A stretch of 42,406 bases of DNA from Pseudomonas sp. BMS12 (GCF_001592875.1 NZ_LSOF01000012.1:191085-233490), one strand, 5' to 3'. Counted from the stretch's first letter, positions 32,988 to 41,600 are shown. Translations and numbers: made by a program. The notes: a model not told the origin generated them from the letters alone.

Positions 32988-33017
32988 ATGGAATAAGTAA
33001 ATAAATTCTTATTCCAT
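32988..33017. promoter_or_regulatory. AT-rich palindrome upstream of the RBBP9-like gene
   Basis: atggaataag (32988-32997) and cttattccat (33008-33017) are perfect 10-base reverse complements around the 10-base AT spacer taaataaatt, so half-sites are 20 bases apart. It lies 58 bases before the ATG at 33075. It reads as an operator for a dimeric regulator, although a hairpin role in the transcript is possible. Confidence 0.6.
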
Positions 33018-33074
33018 AACATGGCGTTCAACCCTTCCTAGACTGGCCTTCGCAACCTCGCGAGGAGGCCCGTC

Positions 33075-33656
33075 ATGGCCAGCCAGAACACTCATTATCT
33101 GATCCTGCCGGGCTGGCAGGGTTCGCCGCACGAGCATTGGCAGAGCCACTGGCAACGCAGCCTGCCGCACGCCAGTCGGGTCGAGCAGGCGGACTGGAAC
33201 AACCCGGACCCGCACCGCTGGGTCGCCGCACTCGAACGACAAGTGGCGGCGGCTCGTGGCTCGTTGATCCTGGTTGCGCACAGCCTTGGTTGCATCACCG
33301 TGGCGCGCTGGGCCGCGCAGGCGCCGATCAGCTCGCTGCGCAAGGTGCGCGGTGCCTTGCTGGTGGCGCCGGCGGATGTCGAGCGGGCCAACTGCCCCGA
33401 GCCGCTGCGCGGCTTCGCGCCTATCCCGCGCGAGCCGTTGCCCTTCCCCAGCCTGCTGGTGGGCTCGGACAACGACCCTGCCGCCAGCGCAGCGCGCGCC
33501 CTGGAGCTGGCGCGCGCCTGGGATGCCCAGGCGGTGATCCTGCCGGGCGCGGGGCATATCAACGTGAAGTCCGGCCACCAGCGCTGGGAGCAGGGCTTCG
33601 CCCACATCTATCGTCTGCAACGACAGATCGAGCAGCAGGCGCGGCAGCGCGCCTGA
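33075..33656 (+). CDS. RBBP9/YdeN-family alpha/beta hydrolase
   Basis: A 193-residue serine hydrolase. It begins with the family pattern LILPGWQGSPHEHWQSHWQ, has the nucleophile Ser70 in VAHSLGC (67-73), an acid in VGSDNDP, and the His in LPGAGHINVKSGH near the C-terminus, giving a full triad. RBBP9-like enzymes have unclear natural substrates. GAGGAGG lies eight bases before the ATG. The gene is preceded by a strong palindrome, hinting at a dedicated regulator that is not evident beside it. Confidence 0.93.
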   Translation: MASQNTHYLILPGWQGSPHEHWQSHWQRSLPHASRVEQADWNNPDPHRWVAALERQVAAARGSLILVAHSLGCITVARWAAQAPISSLRKVRGALLVAPADVERANCPEPLRGFAPIPREPLPFPSLLVGSDNDPAASAARALELARAWDAQAVILPGAGHINVKSGHQRWEQGFAHIYRLQRQIEQQARQRA

Positions 33657-33732
33657 GTGCCCGCATGCGGCGCTAGGCCGACCCCGGAAAAGTCTGCCAA
33701 GCATTCGCGCTAGCGCGCTGGCAAGCGCCGCC

Positions 33733-34353
33733 CTAGCTGCGCTGTAGCGACGAGGCCGCCAGGCCCAGCCCCAGTGCCACCAATACGCCGCCGATGGCAC
33801 GTTCGATCAGGTGCCGGCTGCGCGCAACGAAGCCGCGTGCGGCCTCCGAAGACAGGCCGTAGGCCACCAGGACGAACCAGAACAGATGGGCGACGGCCAT
33901 GAACAGGCCGTAGCCGAGCTGGGTCAGGGTGGCGGTGTCCGGGCTGATCACCTGGGTGAACAGGGCGACCACGAACAGCGTGGTCTTGGGGTTCAGGGCA
34001 TTGGTCAGGAAGCCGATGCGCAGCGCCTGCCAGTCGCTCAGCTGCGGCGCGGCCAGCACCTGCTGCGTGTCCGCCTGGCGGCTGCGCAGCATGCCGATGC
34101 CGAGCCAGATCAGGTAGGCGGCGCCGGCGAACTTGACCAGGTTGAACAGCAGGATCGACTGGGAAATCAGCAGGCCGATGCCGAGCATCGAGTAGGTGAC
34201 GTGGACCAGCACGCCGAGACTGATACCCAGTGCCGTGAGCAACCCGGCACGGCGCGAGAGGAACATGCTGTTGCGGCTGACCATGGCGAAGTCGGCGCCG
34301 GGGCTGATCACGGCGAGCAGGGTGATGGTGACGACCGAGACGAGTTCGAGCAT
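33733..34353 (-). CDS. LysE/RhtB family amino acid exporter
   Basis: A 206-residue protein with six hydrophobic helices. The RhtB/LysE signature is at the N-terminus: VTITLLAVISPGADFAMVSR, with the conserved PGxD motif, then FLTNALNPKTTLFVVALFTQ, the second family block. Members export amino acids such as threonine, homoserine, lysine or arginine; the substrate cannot be told. The ribosome binding site is weak. It is convergent with the hydrolase gene and followed upstream by the XRE regulator on the same strand, 66 bases away. Confidence 0.94.
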   Translation of the reverse strand: MLELVSVVTITLLAVISPGADFAMVSRNSMFLSRRAGLLTALGISLGVLVHVTYSMLGIGLLISQSILLFNLVKFAGAAYLIWLGIGMLRSRQADTQQVLAAPQLSDWQALRIGFLTNALNPKTTLFVVALFTQVISPDTATLTQLGYGLFMAVAHLFWFVLVAYGLSSEAARGFVARSRHLIERAIGGVLVALGLGLAASSLQRS

Positions 34354-34419
34354 GGCGCAGTCCGCTTTCCGGGTGGGCTGATGAAGATGGGGGCAGTTCT
34401 CGCGTCCTGCAAGCGAGAA

Positions 34420-35205
34420 CTAGGGTTGTGCCAGCTGGCGCAGGTACTCGGCGCTCGCCTCGTCGGCCGGGAAGAAGGTCTCCAGGGCCAGCTCGGCCAG
34501 GGTCACGTCGTTGGGCGTGCCGAATACCGTGGTGGTGCTAATCAGGCTCAGCACGACGTGCTCGGTGCGAAACTGCAGTGGCATCAGCACGCTCGCAGGC
34601 GTTGGCTCGGCCTGCTCGGTGGGAGCCGGGTAGCTCAGCAGTTCTTCCTGCAGTTCCATCAGCTGGGGATCGCCGCTGATCTCGATATCGTGCTGCAGCC
34701 GCATCAGCAGGTAGGCGCGCCACTGCGCCAGGTTGACGATGCGTGGCGCCAGGCCATCCGGGTGCAGAGAGACGCGTAGCACGTTGAGCGGCGGGCCGAG
34801 CAGTTCGGCCGGTACGCCGACGAGGAAGGGCGCCACCGAGGCGTTGGCCGCCAGCAGGTTCCACTGGCGGTCGATGGTCAGCGCCGGGTAGGGCTCGTGG
34901 GCCTTGAGCAGCTGCTCGATGGCGCCACGGGCGGCGGCCAGGGCCGGGTCGTCCAGTGCATGCTGGCTGTACAGCGGCGCATAACCGGCGGCGCTGAGCA
35001 GACGGTTGCGCTCGCGCAGCGGAATCTCCAGCTGCTCGGCCAGGTGCAGCAGCATCTCGCGGCTGGGCAGGGCGCGGCCGGTTTCGACGAAGCTCAGGTG
35101 GCGGGTGGAGATGTCCGCCTCGCAGGCCAGATCGAGCTGGCTCAGGCGGCGGCGCTGGCGCCACTGGCGCAACAGGGCGCCGACGGGGTGATGGATGGTG
35201 CTCAT
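34420..35205 (-). CDS. XRE family regulator with MmyB-like ligand-binding domain
   Basis: A 261-residue regulator. The N-terminal helix-turn-helix (residues 8-65, LLRQWRQRRRLSQLDLACEA, then STRHLSFVETGRALPS and MLLHLAEQLEIPLRERNRLL) is typical of Xre/MmyB proteins. Residues 85-255 form the MmyB-like PAS-type pocket (LTIDRQWNLLAANASVAPFL) that in characterised relatives binds fatty acid or other small ligands. A perfect 7-base palindrome 36 bases upstream of its start suggests autoregulation. It is divergent from a small membrane protein gene that is its likely target. Confidence 0.92.
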   Translation of the reverse strand: MSTIHHPVGALLRQWRQRRRLSQLDLACEADISTRHLSFVETGRALPSREMLLHLAEQLEIPLRERNRLLSAAGYAPLYSQHALDDPALAAARGAIEQLLKAHEPYPALTIDRQWNLLAANASVAPFLVGVPAELLGPPLNVLRVSLHPDGLAPRIVNLAQWRAYLLMRLQHDIEISGDPQLMELQEELLSYPAPTEQAEPTPASVLMPLQFRTEHVVLSLISTTTVFGTPNDVTLAELALETFFPADEASAEYLRQLAQP

Positions 35206-35240
35206 GGCATCGACCTTAGACCAGTGACATCACGGCGGCC

Positions 35241-35257
35241 ATTACCTGACAGGTAAT
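35241..35257. promoter_or_regulatory. Palindromic operator between XRE and small membrane protein genes
   Basis: attacct (35241-35247) and aggtaat (35251-35257) are perfect reverse complements with a three-base spacer. The site lies between the divergent starts at 35205 and 35330, as expected for the XRE regulator's target. Confidence 0.6.
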
Positions 35258-35329
35258 CGACGCGCCACCGGTAGCGGGAGAACCCTATGCCCAGGCGCCA
35301 ATCCGGCGCCCTCGTCTGGAGGATTCGTC

Positions 35330-35740
35330 ATGCATACCCTGAATGCTTCCCCGTTGTTGCGTCGTGCCCTGCTCGCCGATGGCCTGGTCGGCCTGGCCAC
35401 CGGTTCCCTGCTGGTCCTCGCCACCGGCTGGTTCGCCGAGCTCCTGGCGCTGCCGCGCGAACTGCTGCTGGCGTCCGGCTGGGCCCTGTTGCCTCTGGGC
35501 GTGTTCCTGGTCTGGCTGGGCAGTTGTGAACAGGTCAACCGCCTGCTGGTGTGGGCCGTACTGGCGGTCAATGCGCTGTGGGTTGTGGACAGCCTGTTGC
35601 TGCTGGTCGCCGGTTGGGTCGAGCCGAACCTGCTCGGGCATGCCTTCATCATCGCTCAGGCGCTGCTGGTGGTGCTGTTCATCGAGCTGGAGCTGGTTGG
35701 CCTGAAGCGCTCGCAGGTATGGTCCGAGCAGATCCAGTAA
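35330..35740 (+). CDS. Small four-helix membrane protein of unknown function
   Basis: A 136-residue protein with four hydrophobic segments: roughly 15-34 (ADGLVGLATGSLLVLATGWF), 45-63, 70-95 and 104-125. It lacks charged motifs or catalytic residues. The N-terminal phrase LLRRALLADGLVGLATGSLL recalls many small integral membrane proteins without assigned function. GGAGGA lies seven bases before the ATG. It is divergent from and probably controlled by the XRE regulator. Confidence 0.88.
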   Translation: MHTLNASPLLRRALLADGLVGLATGSLLVLATGWFAELLALPRELLLASGWALLPLGVFLVWLGSCEQVNRLLVWAVLAVNALWVVDSLLLLVAGWVEPNLLGHAFIIAQALLVVLFIELELVGLKRSQVWSEQIQ

Positions 35741-35893
35741 GGCGACTGGCGCAAGCGGCCGCGCTATAGATAGGGCGGCTGCCTGCATATTCTCGTCTAA
35801 AGGTCTACTGGCAATCTCACCCCGCATGGTGATAATGCCTCAAGGTGGTCGATGTTCGGCCCACCTTTTATCTCCCGCGAGGCAACACTTTCC

Positions 35894-37078
35894 ATGTGGT
35901 ACAACGGTTTACTCGATCTCTCGGTCTGGCAGCTCATCGCCGTGACCCTGGTGCTGACTCATATCACCATCGTCAGCGTCACCGTCTACCTGCATCGCTA
36001 CTCGGCGCACCGCGCCCTGGAGCTGCACCCCGCGCTCAAGCATTTCTTCCGTTTCTGGCTGTGGATGACCACCGGCCAGAACACCCGCGAGTGGACCGCC
36101 ATCCACCGCAAGCACCACGCCAAGTGCGAAACCGTCGATGACCCGCACAGCCCGGTGATCAAGGGCCTGGGTACCGTGCTGCGCAAGGGCGCCGAGCTGT
36201 ACCAGGAAGAGGCGAAGAACGCAGAAACCCTGCGCATCTACGGTAAGAACTGCCCGGAAGACTGGATCGAGCGCAATGTCTACAGCCGCTACACCATGGG
36301 CGGCATCGTGTTGATGGCGATCATCGACCTGGCCCTGTTCGGCGTGCTCGGCATGACCGTGTGGGCGGTGCAGATGATGTGGATTCCGGTGTGGGCGGCC
36401 GGCGTGATCAACGGCCTCGGCCATGCCGTCGGCTATCGCAATTTCGAGTGCCGCGACGCCGCCACCAACCTGGTGCCCTGGGGCATCCTGATCGGCGGCG
36501 AGGAGCTGCACAACAACCACCACACCTACCCGAACAGCGCCAAACTGTCGGTGAAGAAGTGGGAGTTCGACATGGGCTGGGCCTGGATCCAGCTGTTCAG
36601 CTTCCTTGGCATGGCCAAGGTGCAGCGCGTGGCGCCCATCGCCCACCGCGTCGAGGGCAAGCGCAGCCTGGACATGGACACCGCCATGGCCATCCTCAAC
36701 AACCGCTTCCAGATCATGGCGCAGTACCGCAAGCTGGTGATCAAACCGCTGGTGCAGCAGGAACTGGCCAAGGCCGACGAGTCGGTGCGCCACCTGTTCC
36801 GCCGCGCCAAGCGCCTGCTCTCGCGCGAGACCAGTCTGCTCGACGAGCAGCACCAGGCGCGCATCAGCGAGCTGCTGGCGCAGAGCCAGGCGCTCAAGGT
36901 GATCTACGAGAAGCGCATCGCCCTGCAGCAGATCTGGGTCAAGACCAGCAGCAACGGCCACGACATGCTCGAAGCCATCAAGCAGTGGGTGCACGAGGCC
37001 GAGGCCAGCGGCATTCAGTCCCTGCGCGAGTTCGCCGAGCAATTGAAGACCTACTCGCTGCGCCCGACGGCAGCCTGA
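35894..37078 (+). CDS. desA: Acyl-lipid delta-9 fatty acid desaturase (DesA type)
   Basis: A 394-residue membrane desaturase that introduces a double bond into acyl chains of intact phospholipids, tuning membrane fluidity. The three histidine boxes are HRYSAH (34-39), HRKHH (71-75) and HNNHH in GEELHNNHHTYPNSAKL, binding the di-iron centre; membrane helices lie at about 11-32 and 45-60, and again around residues 135-175. The C-terminal 130 residues are a helical extension ending SLREFAEQLKTYSLRPT, as in P. aeruginosa DesA. The start MWYNGLLDLSVWQL matches that family, although its ribosome binding site (GAGG at 11 bases) is loosely spaced; a frame extension to 35852 adds nothing recognisable. 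Confidence 0.96.
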   Translation: MWYNGLLDLSVWQLIAVTLVLTHITIVSVTVYLHRYSAHRALELHPALKHFFRFWLWMTTGQNTREWTAIHRKHHAKCETVDDPHSPVIKGLGTVLRKGAELYQEEAKNAETLRIYGKNCPEDWIERNVYSRYTMGGIVLMAIIDLALFGVLGMTVWAVQMMWIPVWAAGVINGLGHAVGYRNFECRDAATNLVPWGILIGGEELHNNHHTYPNSAKLSVKKWEFDMGWAWIQLFSFLGMAKVQRVAPIAHRVEGKRSLDMDTAMAILNNRFQIMAQYRKLVIKPLVQQELAKADESVRHLFRRAKRLLSRETSLLDEQHQARISELLAQSQALKVIYEKRIALQQIWVKTSSNGHDMLEAIKQWVHEAEASGIQSLREFAEQLKTYSLRPTAA

Positions 37079-37092
37079 GTCTGCCTGTTGTG

Positions 37093-37120
37093 AAAAGCCC
37101 GCCACCTGGCGGGCTTTTTC
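37093..37120 (+). terminator. Intrinsic terminator of desA
   Basis: aaagcccgcca pairs with tggcgggcttt around a two-base apex (37094-37118), followed by a T-run. It lies 16 bases after the desA stop. Confidence 0.92.
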
Positions 37121-37157
37121 ATGCCTGCGATTCGCCCCGGCGTTCGTTGAAAAAATA

Positions 37158-37185
37158 TTGAACCGCAGGCCCACCGGGCTACGAC
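37158..37185 (+). promoter_or_regulatory. Candidate ECF-type promoter of the sigma cluster
   Basis: TTGAAC (37158-37163) and TACGAC (37180-37185) are spaced by 16 bases. A GAAC-type -35 with a CGAC-containing -10 resembles promoters read by extracytoplasmic-function sigma factors, which often control their own operon. It is the only such pair that I noticed in this stretch. Confidence 0.3.
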
Positions 37186-37221
37186 TGAGGGGTGTCATCC
37201 ACCCGACAGGAGCGCCCGGTC

Positions 37222-37596
37222 ATGCGAGGTCAGCGCATTTCTCTGATAATCGGCCCGCCATCCAAGAGGCAGGCCGGCAAGCCGCATGGCGGCCTGTGGT
37301 CACAACGCGAGGGGTGCAGCGAACTGGGCCTGGTCTACGATGTGATCGTGGCGGGCATCCGCGAAGGCCAGGGGCTGCGATACCACGCGGCTCTACTTGA
37401 GCGCTCTGGCGGCGCAAGGCACAAGGTGTCCGTAGGCAACGGCACGCACCTGCTGGACGGGTCGGTCGATGACCGGCAGCAGGTTGGGGAACGCAACGAG
37501 AGCAATAACAACGCACGGGTCACGGTGGTTGTACACAACCGTGGCCGAACCCAACCCGGCCGGGCACCACAGTGCGCTCCGGTCCTGCCCCAGTGA
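37222..37596 (+). CDS. Doubtful 124-residue ORF in the leader
   Basis: The ORF runs from MRGQRISLIIGPP to a TGA 60 bases before the barrel gene. AGGAG lies about nine bases before the ATG. Third codon positions are about 74 percent GC, below that of neighbouring genes but above random. There is no signal peptide, membrane helix or known motif; the sequence is basic with many Gly, Arg and Asn. I list it for completeness only; it may be noncoding. Confidence 0.25.
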   Translation: MRGQRISLIIGPPSKRQAGKPHGGLWSQREGCSELGLVYDVIVAGIREGQGLRYHAALLERSGGARHKVSVGNGTHLLDGSVDDRQQVGERNESNNNARVTVVVHNRGRTQPGRAPQCAPVLPQ

Positions 37597-37655
37597 GCCA
37601 GCTCTGCCGCGCCCGCCTTGTGGGCGGTCGCTGGGGCCAAGCGCAGGAACAGGCC

Positions 37656-39815
37656 ATGCATATCCTGAACCTCATCCATCGTTGCTGTGCAGCGCTGCTG
37701 CTTGCCGGGTTGGCCGCTCAGGCCGCTGCCGAGGAGGCACTGAGCCTTGCCGAGGGGCAGACCCAGCTCAGCTTCAGCGTGCCGGGCCTGGAGACGTTGA
37801 GCGCAGGCGACCAGTTGGCCGTGGAACTGGACGGCTACGACGTCACTGCCCTGGTCAGCCGCAGCGATGCCGACTTTCGGCTCGACCTGGGCAGCCCGCT
37901 GGCAGCCGGCCCGCACCCGCTGCTGGTGATGGTGTTCTACGCCGACGGCAACGTTGCGACCCTGCTGGAGACTGACGTGCAGGTCGCGGATGGCGGCGCG
38001 GCGCCAGCTCCGGACACCGCGGCCGAGACGGCTGCGCCGGCCGCTGCAGCGGTTGGCGAACTGGTCGGGCCGTTGCCGGCTAGCGAGGCGCAGCAGAGTC
38101 AGGCGCCTGCCTATCGCTACACCCTGTACGGACTGCTCAGTAACAGCTACCGGGTCGACGAGAAGGATCCTGCCACGTACCGGGGTACACCGCGCTACGC
38201 CAGCAACGGCGGGGTCAGCTATCGCGGCGAGGGCGGCGGTGTCGACTGGCAGTGGCAGGCCGAGCTGGATGCGCTGTACGACAACCTCAGCGAGAACAAC
38301 CCCACCGGCAACGAGTGGGAACTGGCCAACTACCGCCTGGCTGCCACCCGTGGCAGCGGCCTGCAGCGCCAGGGTGTGGCTCTGGGCAACTACGGCGTGT
38401 TGCGCGAAGACCTGCTGTTCAGTGCCTACCAGCGCCGTGGAGCCGTGGTGAGCCTAGGTGATGCCCTGGAAGGCCCGCTGCAACTGGATGTATTCGGCCT
38501 GCAGAGCGAGCCACTGACCGACTACAACCGCCGCCTCGGCTTTCCCGACAATGGCCGCGAGCGCAGCAGCGGCGGATTGCTGACCTTCACTCCGCTGCAG
38601 GACGATCCACAGCTGCTGCAGCTCAGTGCCGGGTATATCAACGGCGAAACCACCGACAGCGGCACGGCCTGGCTATCGGCCGACCAGCAGACCCGCTACG
38701 GCGGCGACAGCTGGAACTTCGCGCTGGACTCGCGCCTGGGCGAGAACAGTCTGTGGCTGCATGCCGACTACGCCTGGTCGAGCTTCGACAGCGACGGCCT
38801 GGGACGTGGCGAGGGGGCTCGCGACGATACCTCGCACGATCTGCAGGCGCAGTTCAGCTCCGGCCAGTGGTTTCCCGCCGGGCCCTTCGATCAATGGAAC
38901 CTGACCCTGCAACGCCGCGAAGTGGGCCTGGACTTCTTCACCCTGGGCAACCTCTCGCTACCCGGCGACCTGCGCATGGACCGCCTCAACTGGCAGGGCT
39001 ATCTGGGCAACCTGCAGCTGGATGTCGAGCTGGCGCGAGAGACCAACAACCTCGACGACGAGGATGACGTGGCCGACCAGATCGCCGACCGCCGCGTGTT
39101 CAACCTCTACTACTACCCGACGGTGGATGCCGCGGCGTTGCCCTGGCGTCTGCTCGGCATGCCGTCGCTGAACGCGGGCTATAGCGACAGCCGCCGGCGC
39201 CAGGACGACGAGGACGCGCAGAAGGTCGGCTTCGACCTGGACGATCGCACGCGCGAGTCGCTGTTCGGCGTGAGCTTCTACCACGCGCGCTGGAACTGGT
39301 CGGTGCAGCACACCGTGCAGCACACCGACGACCATTCGCGGCCGGTGGAGCAGAACGGCTTCCTGGTCTACGAGCCACCGTCCGATCAGCGCAACCGCTT
39401 CACCACCCTGCAGATCGGCTACATGCCGCTGGACTCGCTGAGCCTGTCCACCAGCTGGCAGTGGAACAAGCAACGCGAGACCGATGACGACAACGTCTAC
39501 CGCGGCATAGGTCGCGGCGTGGACCTGGCCTGGCAGATCGTCCCCGAACGCTGGCGCCTGAGCGCCTCCTACTACCGTGGCCGCGACACCAGCCACCTGG
39601 GCGATAGCGATTTCCTCGGCGACAGCATGCTGCAGCAGAGCGCCAACCTGCAGCTGACCTGGAGCGTCGAGCAGCCCGACGGCCTGCGTCCTGGCCTCGA
39701 CCTGTTTCTCAAGAGCAGCTACGCGCAGCAGGACAGCCGTCTCTACGACGAGACCCTGGAGGACTGGCAGCTGCTGCTGGGCTTCGACCTGCGCTGGGAT
39801 ACCCACAATTACTGA
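37656..39815 (+). CDS. Outer-membrane beta-barrel-like protein of unknown function
   Basis: A 719-residue exported protein with a signal peptide (MHILNLIHRCCAALLLAGLA, cleavage near AAAEE). Residues about 25-110 look Ig-like (SLAEGQTQLSFSVPGLETLS), a Pro/Ala-rich linker follows at about 110-150, and then some 560 residues of alternating amphipathic strands rich in Tyr, Trp and Asp/Arg (for example SLWLHADYAWSSFDSDGLG), ending DLRWDTHNY, the aromatic C-terminus seen in barrel proteins recognised by the Bam complex. No TonB box or plug is apparent. AGGA precedes the ATG at 37656 by seven bases. It is the first structural gene of the ECF cluster, with 40 bases to the next gene. Confidence 0.75.
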   Translation: MHILNLIHRCCAALLLAGLAAQAAAEEALSLAEGQTQLSFSVPGLETLSAGDQLAVELDGYDVTALVSRSDADFRLDLGSPLAAGPHPLLVMVFYADGNVATLLETDVQVADGGAAPAPDTAAETAAPAAAAVGELVGPLPASEAQQSQAPAYRYTLYGLLSNSYRVDEKDPATYRGTPRYASNGGVSYRGEGGGVDWQWQAELDALYDNLSENNPTGNEWELANYRLAATRGSGLQRQGVALGNYGVLREDLLFSAYQRRGAVVSLGDALEGPLQLDVFGLQSEPLTDYNRRLGFPDNGRERSSGGLLTFTPLQDDPQLLQLSAGYINGETTDSGTAWLSADQQTRYGGDSWNFALDSRLGENSLWLHADYAWSSFDSDGLGRGEGARDDTSHDLQAQFSSGQWFPAGPFDQWNLTLQRREVGLDFFTLGNLSLPGDLRMDRLNWQGYLGNLQLDVELARETNNLDDEDDVADQIADRRVFNLYYYPTVDAAALPWRLLGMPSLNAGYSDSRRRQDDEDAQKVGFDLDDRTRESLFGVSFYHARWNWSVQHTVQHTDDHSRPVEQNGFLVYEPPSDQRNRFTTLQIGYMPLDSLSLSTSWQWNKQRETDDDNVYRGIGRGVDLAWQIVPERWRLSASYYRGRDTSHLGDSDFLGDSMLQQSANLQLTWSVEQPDGLRPGLDLFLKSSYAQQDSRLYDETLEDWQLLLGFDLRWDTHNY

Positions 39816-39855
39816 CAAGGCGAACCCGCGCGGTTGTGCGGGTGGAAGGTGAATC

Positions 39856-41040
39856 ATGAACGCTCTGTGCAAACTCTTCCTGGCAGCCCTGCTGGTGCTG
39901 TCGCCACTGCTGACCGAGGCGGCGTTACGTGCAGCCAAGGTCCAGCCCGCGCAACGACAGTTGCTGGCCAGCCAGGACAACAGTTTCGCCGTGTCTTGGC
40001 AGCTGGTGGCGACGACCGGCTATAGCGACGGCGCCCTGTCGAGCTCGGCCCAGATCATTAATCCCGCGACGGGCGCCACCTTGCTGACGGTTGGCGGCAC
40101 GCTCAACCAAGGCGGGGGCGGCCCATTCCTGTTCAGCGAGTTCGTGCGCATTCCGGCCGCCAGCGTGCAGGCCTGGCAGAGCAGCGGCATCCGCCGGCTG
40201 CTGCTGGTGCGCACCTTCAGTGATCTCTCCGGTGGTGGGCAGGTGCGTGCGCAGCAGGTGCTGACCCTGGCCAGCAGCGGCCTGCGTGCCCCGCGTGAAG
40301 GTCAGGATGGCGAACTGCTGGTGCAGCGCCTGAGCCTGAGCTTCAGTGACAACCAGCGGGTCAAGGTGGTGCCGCCGGGCGAGGGCGTGCTGGCCAAGGT
40401 GTTGCTGGCCTACAGCGGCAACGGCCTGCTCGAAGGCCGTTGGCAGGTGGCCGAGCCGGGTAGCACCGAAGGCAAGCCGGTCTACCGCACGCTGCTGCTG
40501 GTGCGCAGCTACCTGCGCGCTGCCCAGCAGAGCACGCTGAACAGCCCGCCGCTGCCGACCGACAAGGCCGGCAAGTACCGCGTGCGCTTCTGCGTGACCA
40601 ATCATGAACTGGTGCCGCCGGATGCCCTGTTGCTGGATGCAGGCTGCCCGCTCGATACGCTGACCGTGGAAACCGTCTACGAAGTGCTCGGTAGCGAACA
40701 GCCCGAGCGGCGGCCACTGATGACCAGCGAGCCGCGTGACGGCGACGTGACTGGCGCCAGCCAGTTCAACTGGCAGCCGGTGGCTGGCGCGGTGGTCTAC
40801 CAGCTGCAGCTGTTCGCTGCCGATGGTCCGCGCGGTGACGACAGTGCGGTGCTCGGCGAGTCGCCCAGCTTCGTCGCCGGCATGTTGCTGCCGGCCAGCG
40901 TCAATCGCAGCACACTCTCGCCGCTGCTGCGCAGCAAGCTGCAAGCGGGGCAGTACTACCTGTGGCGGGTCACCGCCCACGACCAGGGCGGCAGCATGAT
41001 CGGTCGCAGCCAGGAATGGCGAGTGCGTTACCAGCCATGA
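39856..41040 (+). CDS. Exported protein of unknown function in the ECF cluster
   Basis: A 394-residue protein with a signal peptide (MNALCKLFLAALLVLSPLLT, cleavage near TEA). The mature part is beta-rich. An N-terminal half (about 25-140, for example NSFAVSWQLVATTGYSDGAL) is followed by a middle with two cysteines in FCVTNHELVPPDALLLDAGC, which could form a disulphide, and a C-terminal Ig/fibronectin-like part (about 275-394, FNWQPVAGAVVYQLQLFAAD and YYLWRVTAHDQGG). No known family is recognised. GGAAGG lies eight bases before the ATG; the stop overlaps the sigma factor start (ATGA). Confidence 0.85.
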   Translation: MNALCKLFLAALLVLSPLLTEAALRAAKVQPAQRQLLASQDNSFAVSWQLVATTGYSDGALSSSAQIINPATGATLLTVGGTLNQGGGGPFLFSEFVRIPAASVQAWQSSGIRRLLLVRTFSDLSGGGQVRAQQVLTLASSGLRAPREGQDGELLVQRLSLSFSDNQRVKVVPPGEGVLAKVLLAYSGNGLLEGRWQVAEPGSTEGKPVYRTLLLVRSYLRAAQQSTLNSPPLPTDKAGKYRVRFCVTNHELVPPDALLLDAGCPLDTLTVETVYEVLGSEQPERRPLMTSEPRDGDVTGASQFNWQPVAGAVVYQLQLFAADGPRGDDSAVLGESPSFVAGMLLPASVNRSTLSPLLRSKLQAGQYYLWRVTAHDQGGSMIGRSQEWRVRYQP

Positions 41041-41600
41041 GAGATGCTACCGACGAACAGCTGCTGCAGCGCATCGCCGGCGGTGACCAGCAGGCGCTGC
41101 GGCAGTTCTACGAACGCTTTCACGGCGTGGTCTACCAGTTTTCCCTGCGTACCCTGCACAACGGCGCCGATGCCGCCGAGGTGCTCAACGAGGTGATGCT
41201 GGAGGTATGGCGCCGTGCGGCGAGTTTCGCTGGCCAATCGCAGGTGCGTACCTGGCTGTTGTCGATCACCCGCTACAAGTCGATCGATCTGCTGCGGCGC
41301 AAACGTCCGACCGAGCTGCTCGACGAGGCCAGCCTGGAGGTCGAAGGAGCCGGCGAGTCCTGTCCGGCCAGCCTGGCCATCGAGCTGGGCCAGCAGGGCG
41401 CGCAGGTGCGCCAATGCCTGGATCGCCTCAAGGAGGGTCATCGTCAGGTGGTCTACCTGACCTTCTTCGAGGAGCTGTCCTACCCGGAGATCGCCGAGAT
41501 CATGGCCATTCCCAACGGCACGGTGAAGACCCGCATGCTGCACGCCAAGCAGCAGTTGCTGCAGTGCCTGCGCCGCCTGTTGGGGGGCACCGCGCCATGA
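41037..41600 (+). CDS. ECF-type RNA polymerase sigma factor
   Basis: A 187-residue sigma-70 family protein of ECF size. Region 2 spans about residues 22-90 (FYERFHGVVYQFSLRTLHNG, ADAAEVLNEVMLEVWRRA, then SQVRTWLLSITRYKSIDLLR), and region 4 spans about 125-180 (CLDRLKEGHRQVVYLTFFEE, LSYPEIAEIMAIPNGTVKTR, MLHAKQQLLQCL), the -35 reading helix-turn-helix. No extended N- or C-terminal domain is present. It overlaps the upstream exported protein (ATGA) and is followed by the anti-sigma gene after 60 bases. Co-transcription with the envelope genes upstream suggests that it controls them (inference). Confidence 0.94.
   Translation: MRDATDEQLLQRIAGGDQQALRQFYERFHGVVYQFSLRTLHNGADAAEVLNEVMLEVWRRAASFAGQSQVRTWLLSITRYKSIDLLRRKRPTELLDEASLEVEGAGESCPASLAIELGQQGAQVRQCLDRLKEGHRQVVYLTFFEELSYPEIAEIMAIPNGTVKTRMLHAKQQLLQCLRRLLGGTAP

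Larger units (their letters stand above)
37121..37655 (+). other. Long gene-poor leader of the ECF sigma cluster
   Basis: About 535 bases between the desA terminator and the barrel gene. A candidate promoter lies at 37158-37185. A possible ORF from ATG 37222 to 37596 (124 residues, MRGQRISLIIGPPSKR at the start) has AGGAG about nine bases upstream and moderately GC-rich third positions, but no recognisable domain; whether it is a gene is open. An inverted repeat ggttgt-ac-acaacc lies at 37527-37540. The region may be an untranslated leader or encode a small RNA. Confidence 0.4.

Noticed and set aside
33657..33732. Terminator between the hydrolase and LysE genes
   Set aside because: The palindrome gcgctagcgc and flanking tgcca/tggca can pair, but no T-run follows on either strand.
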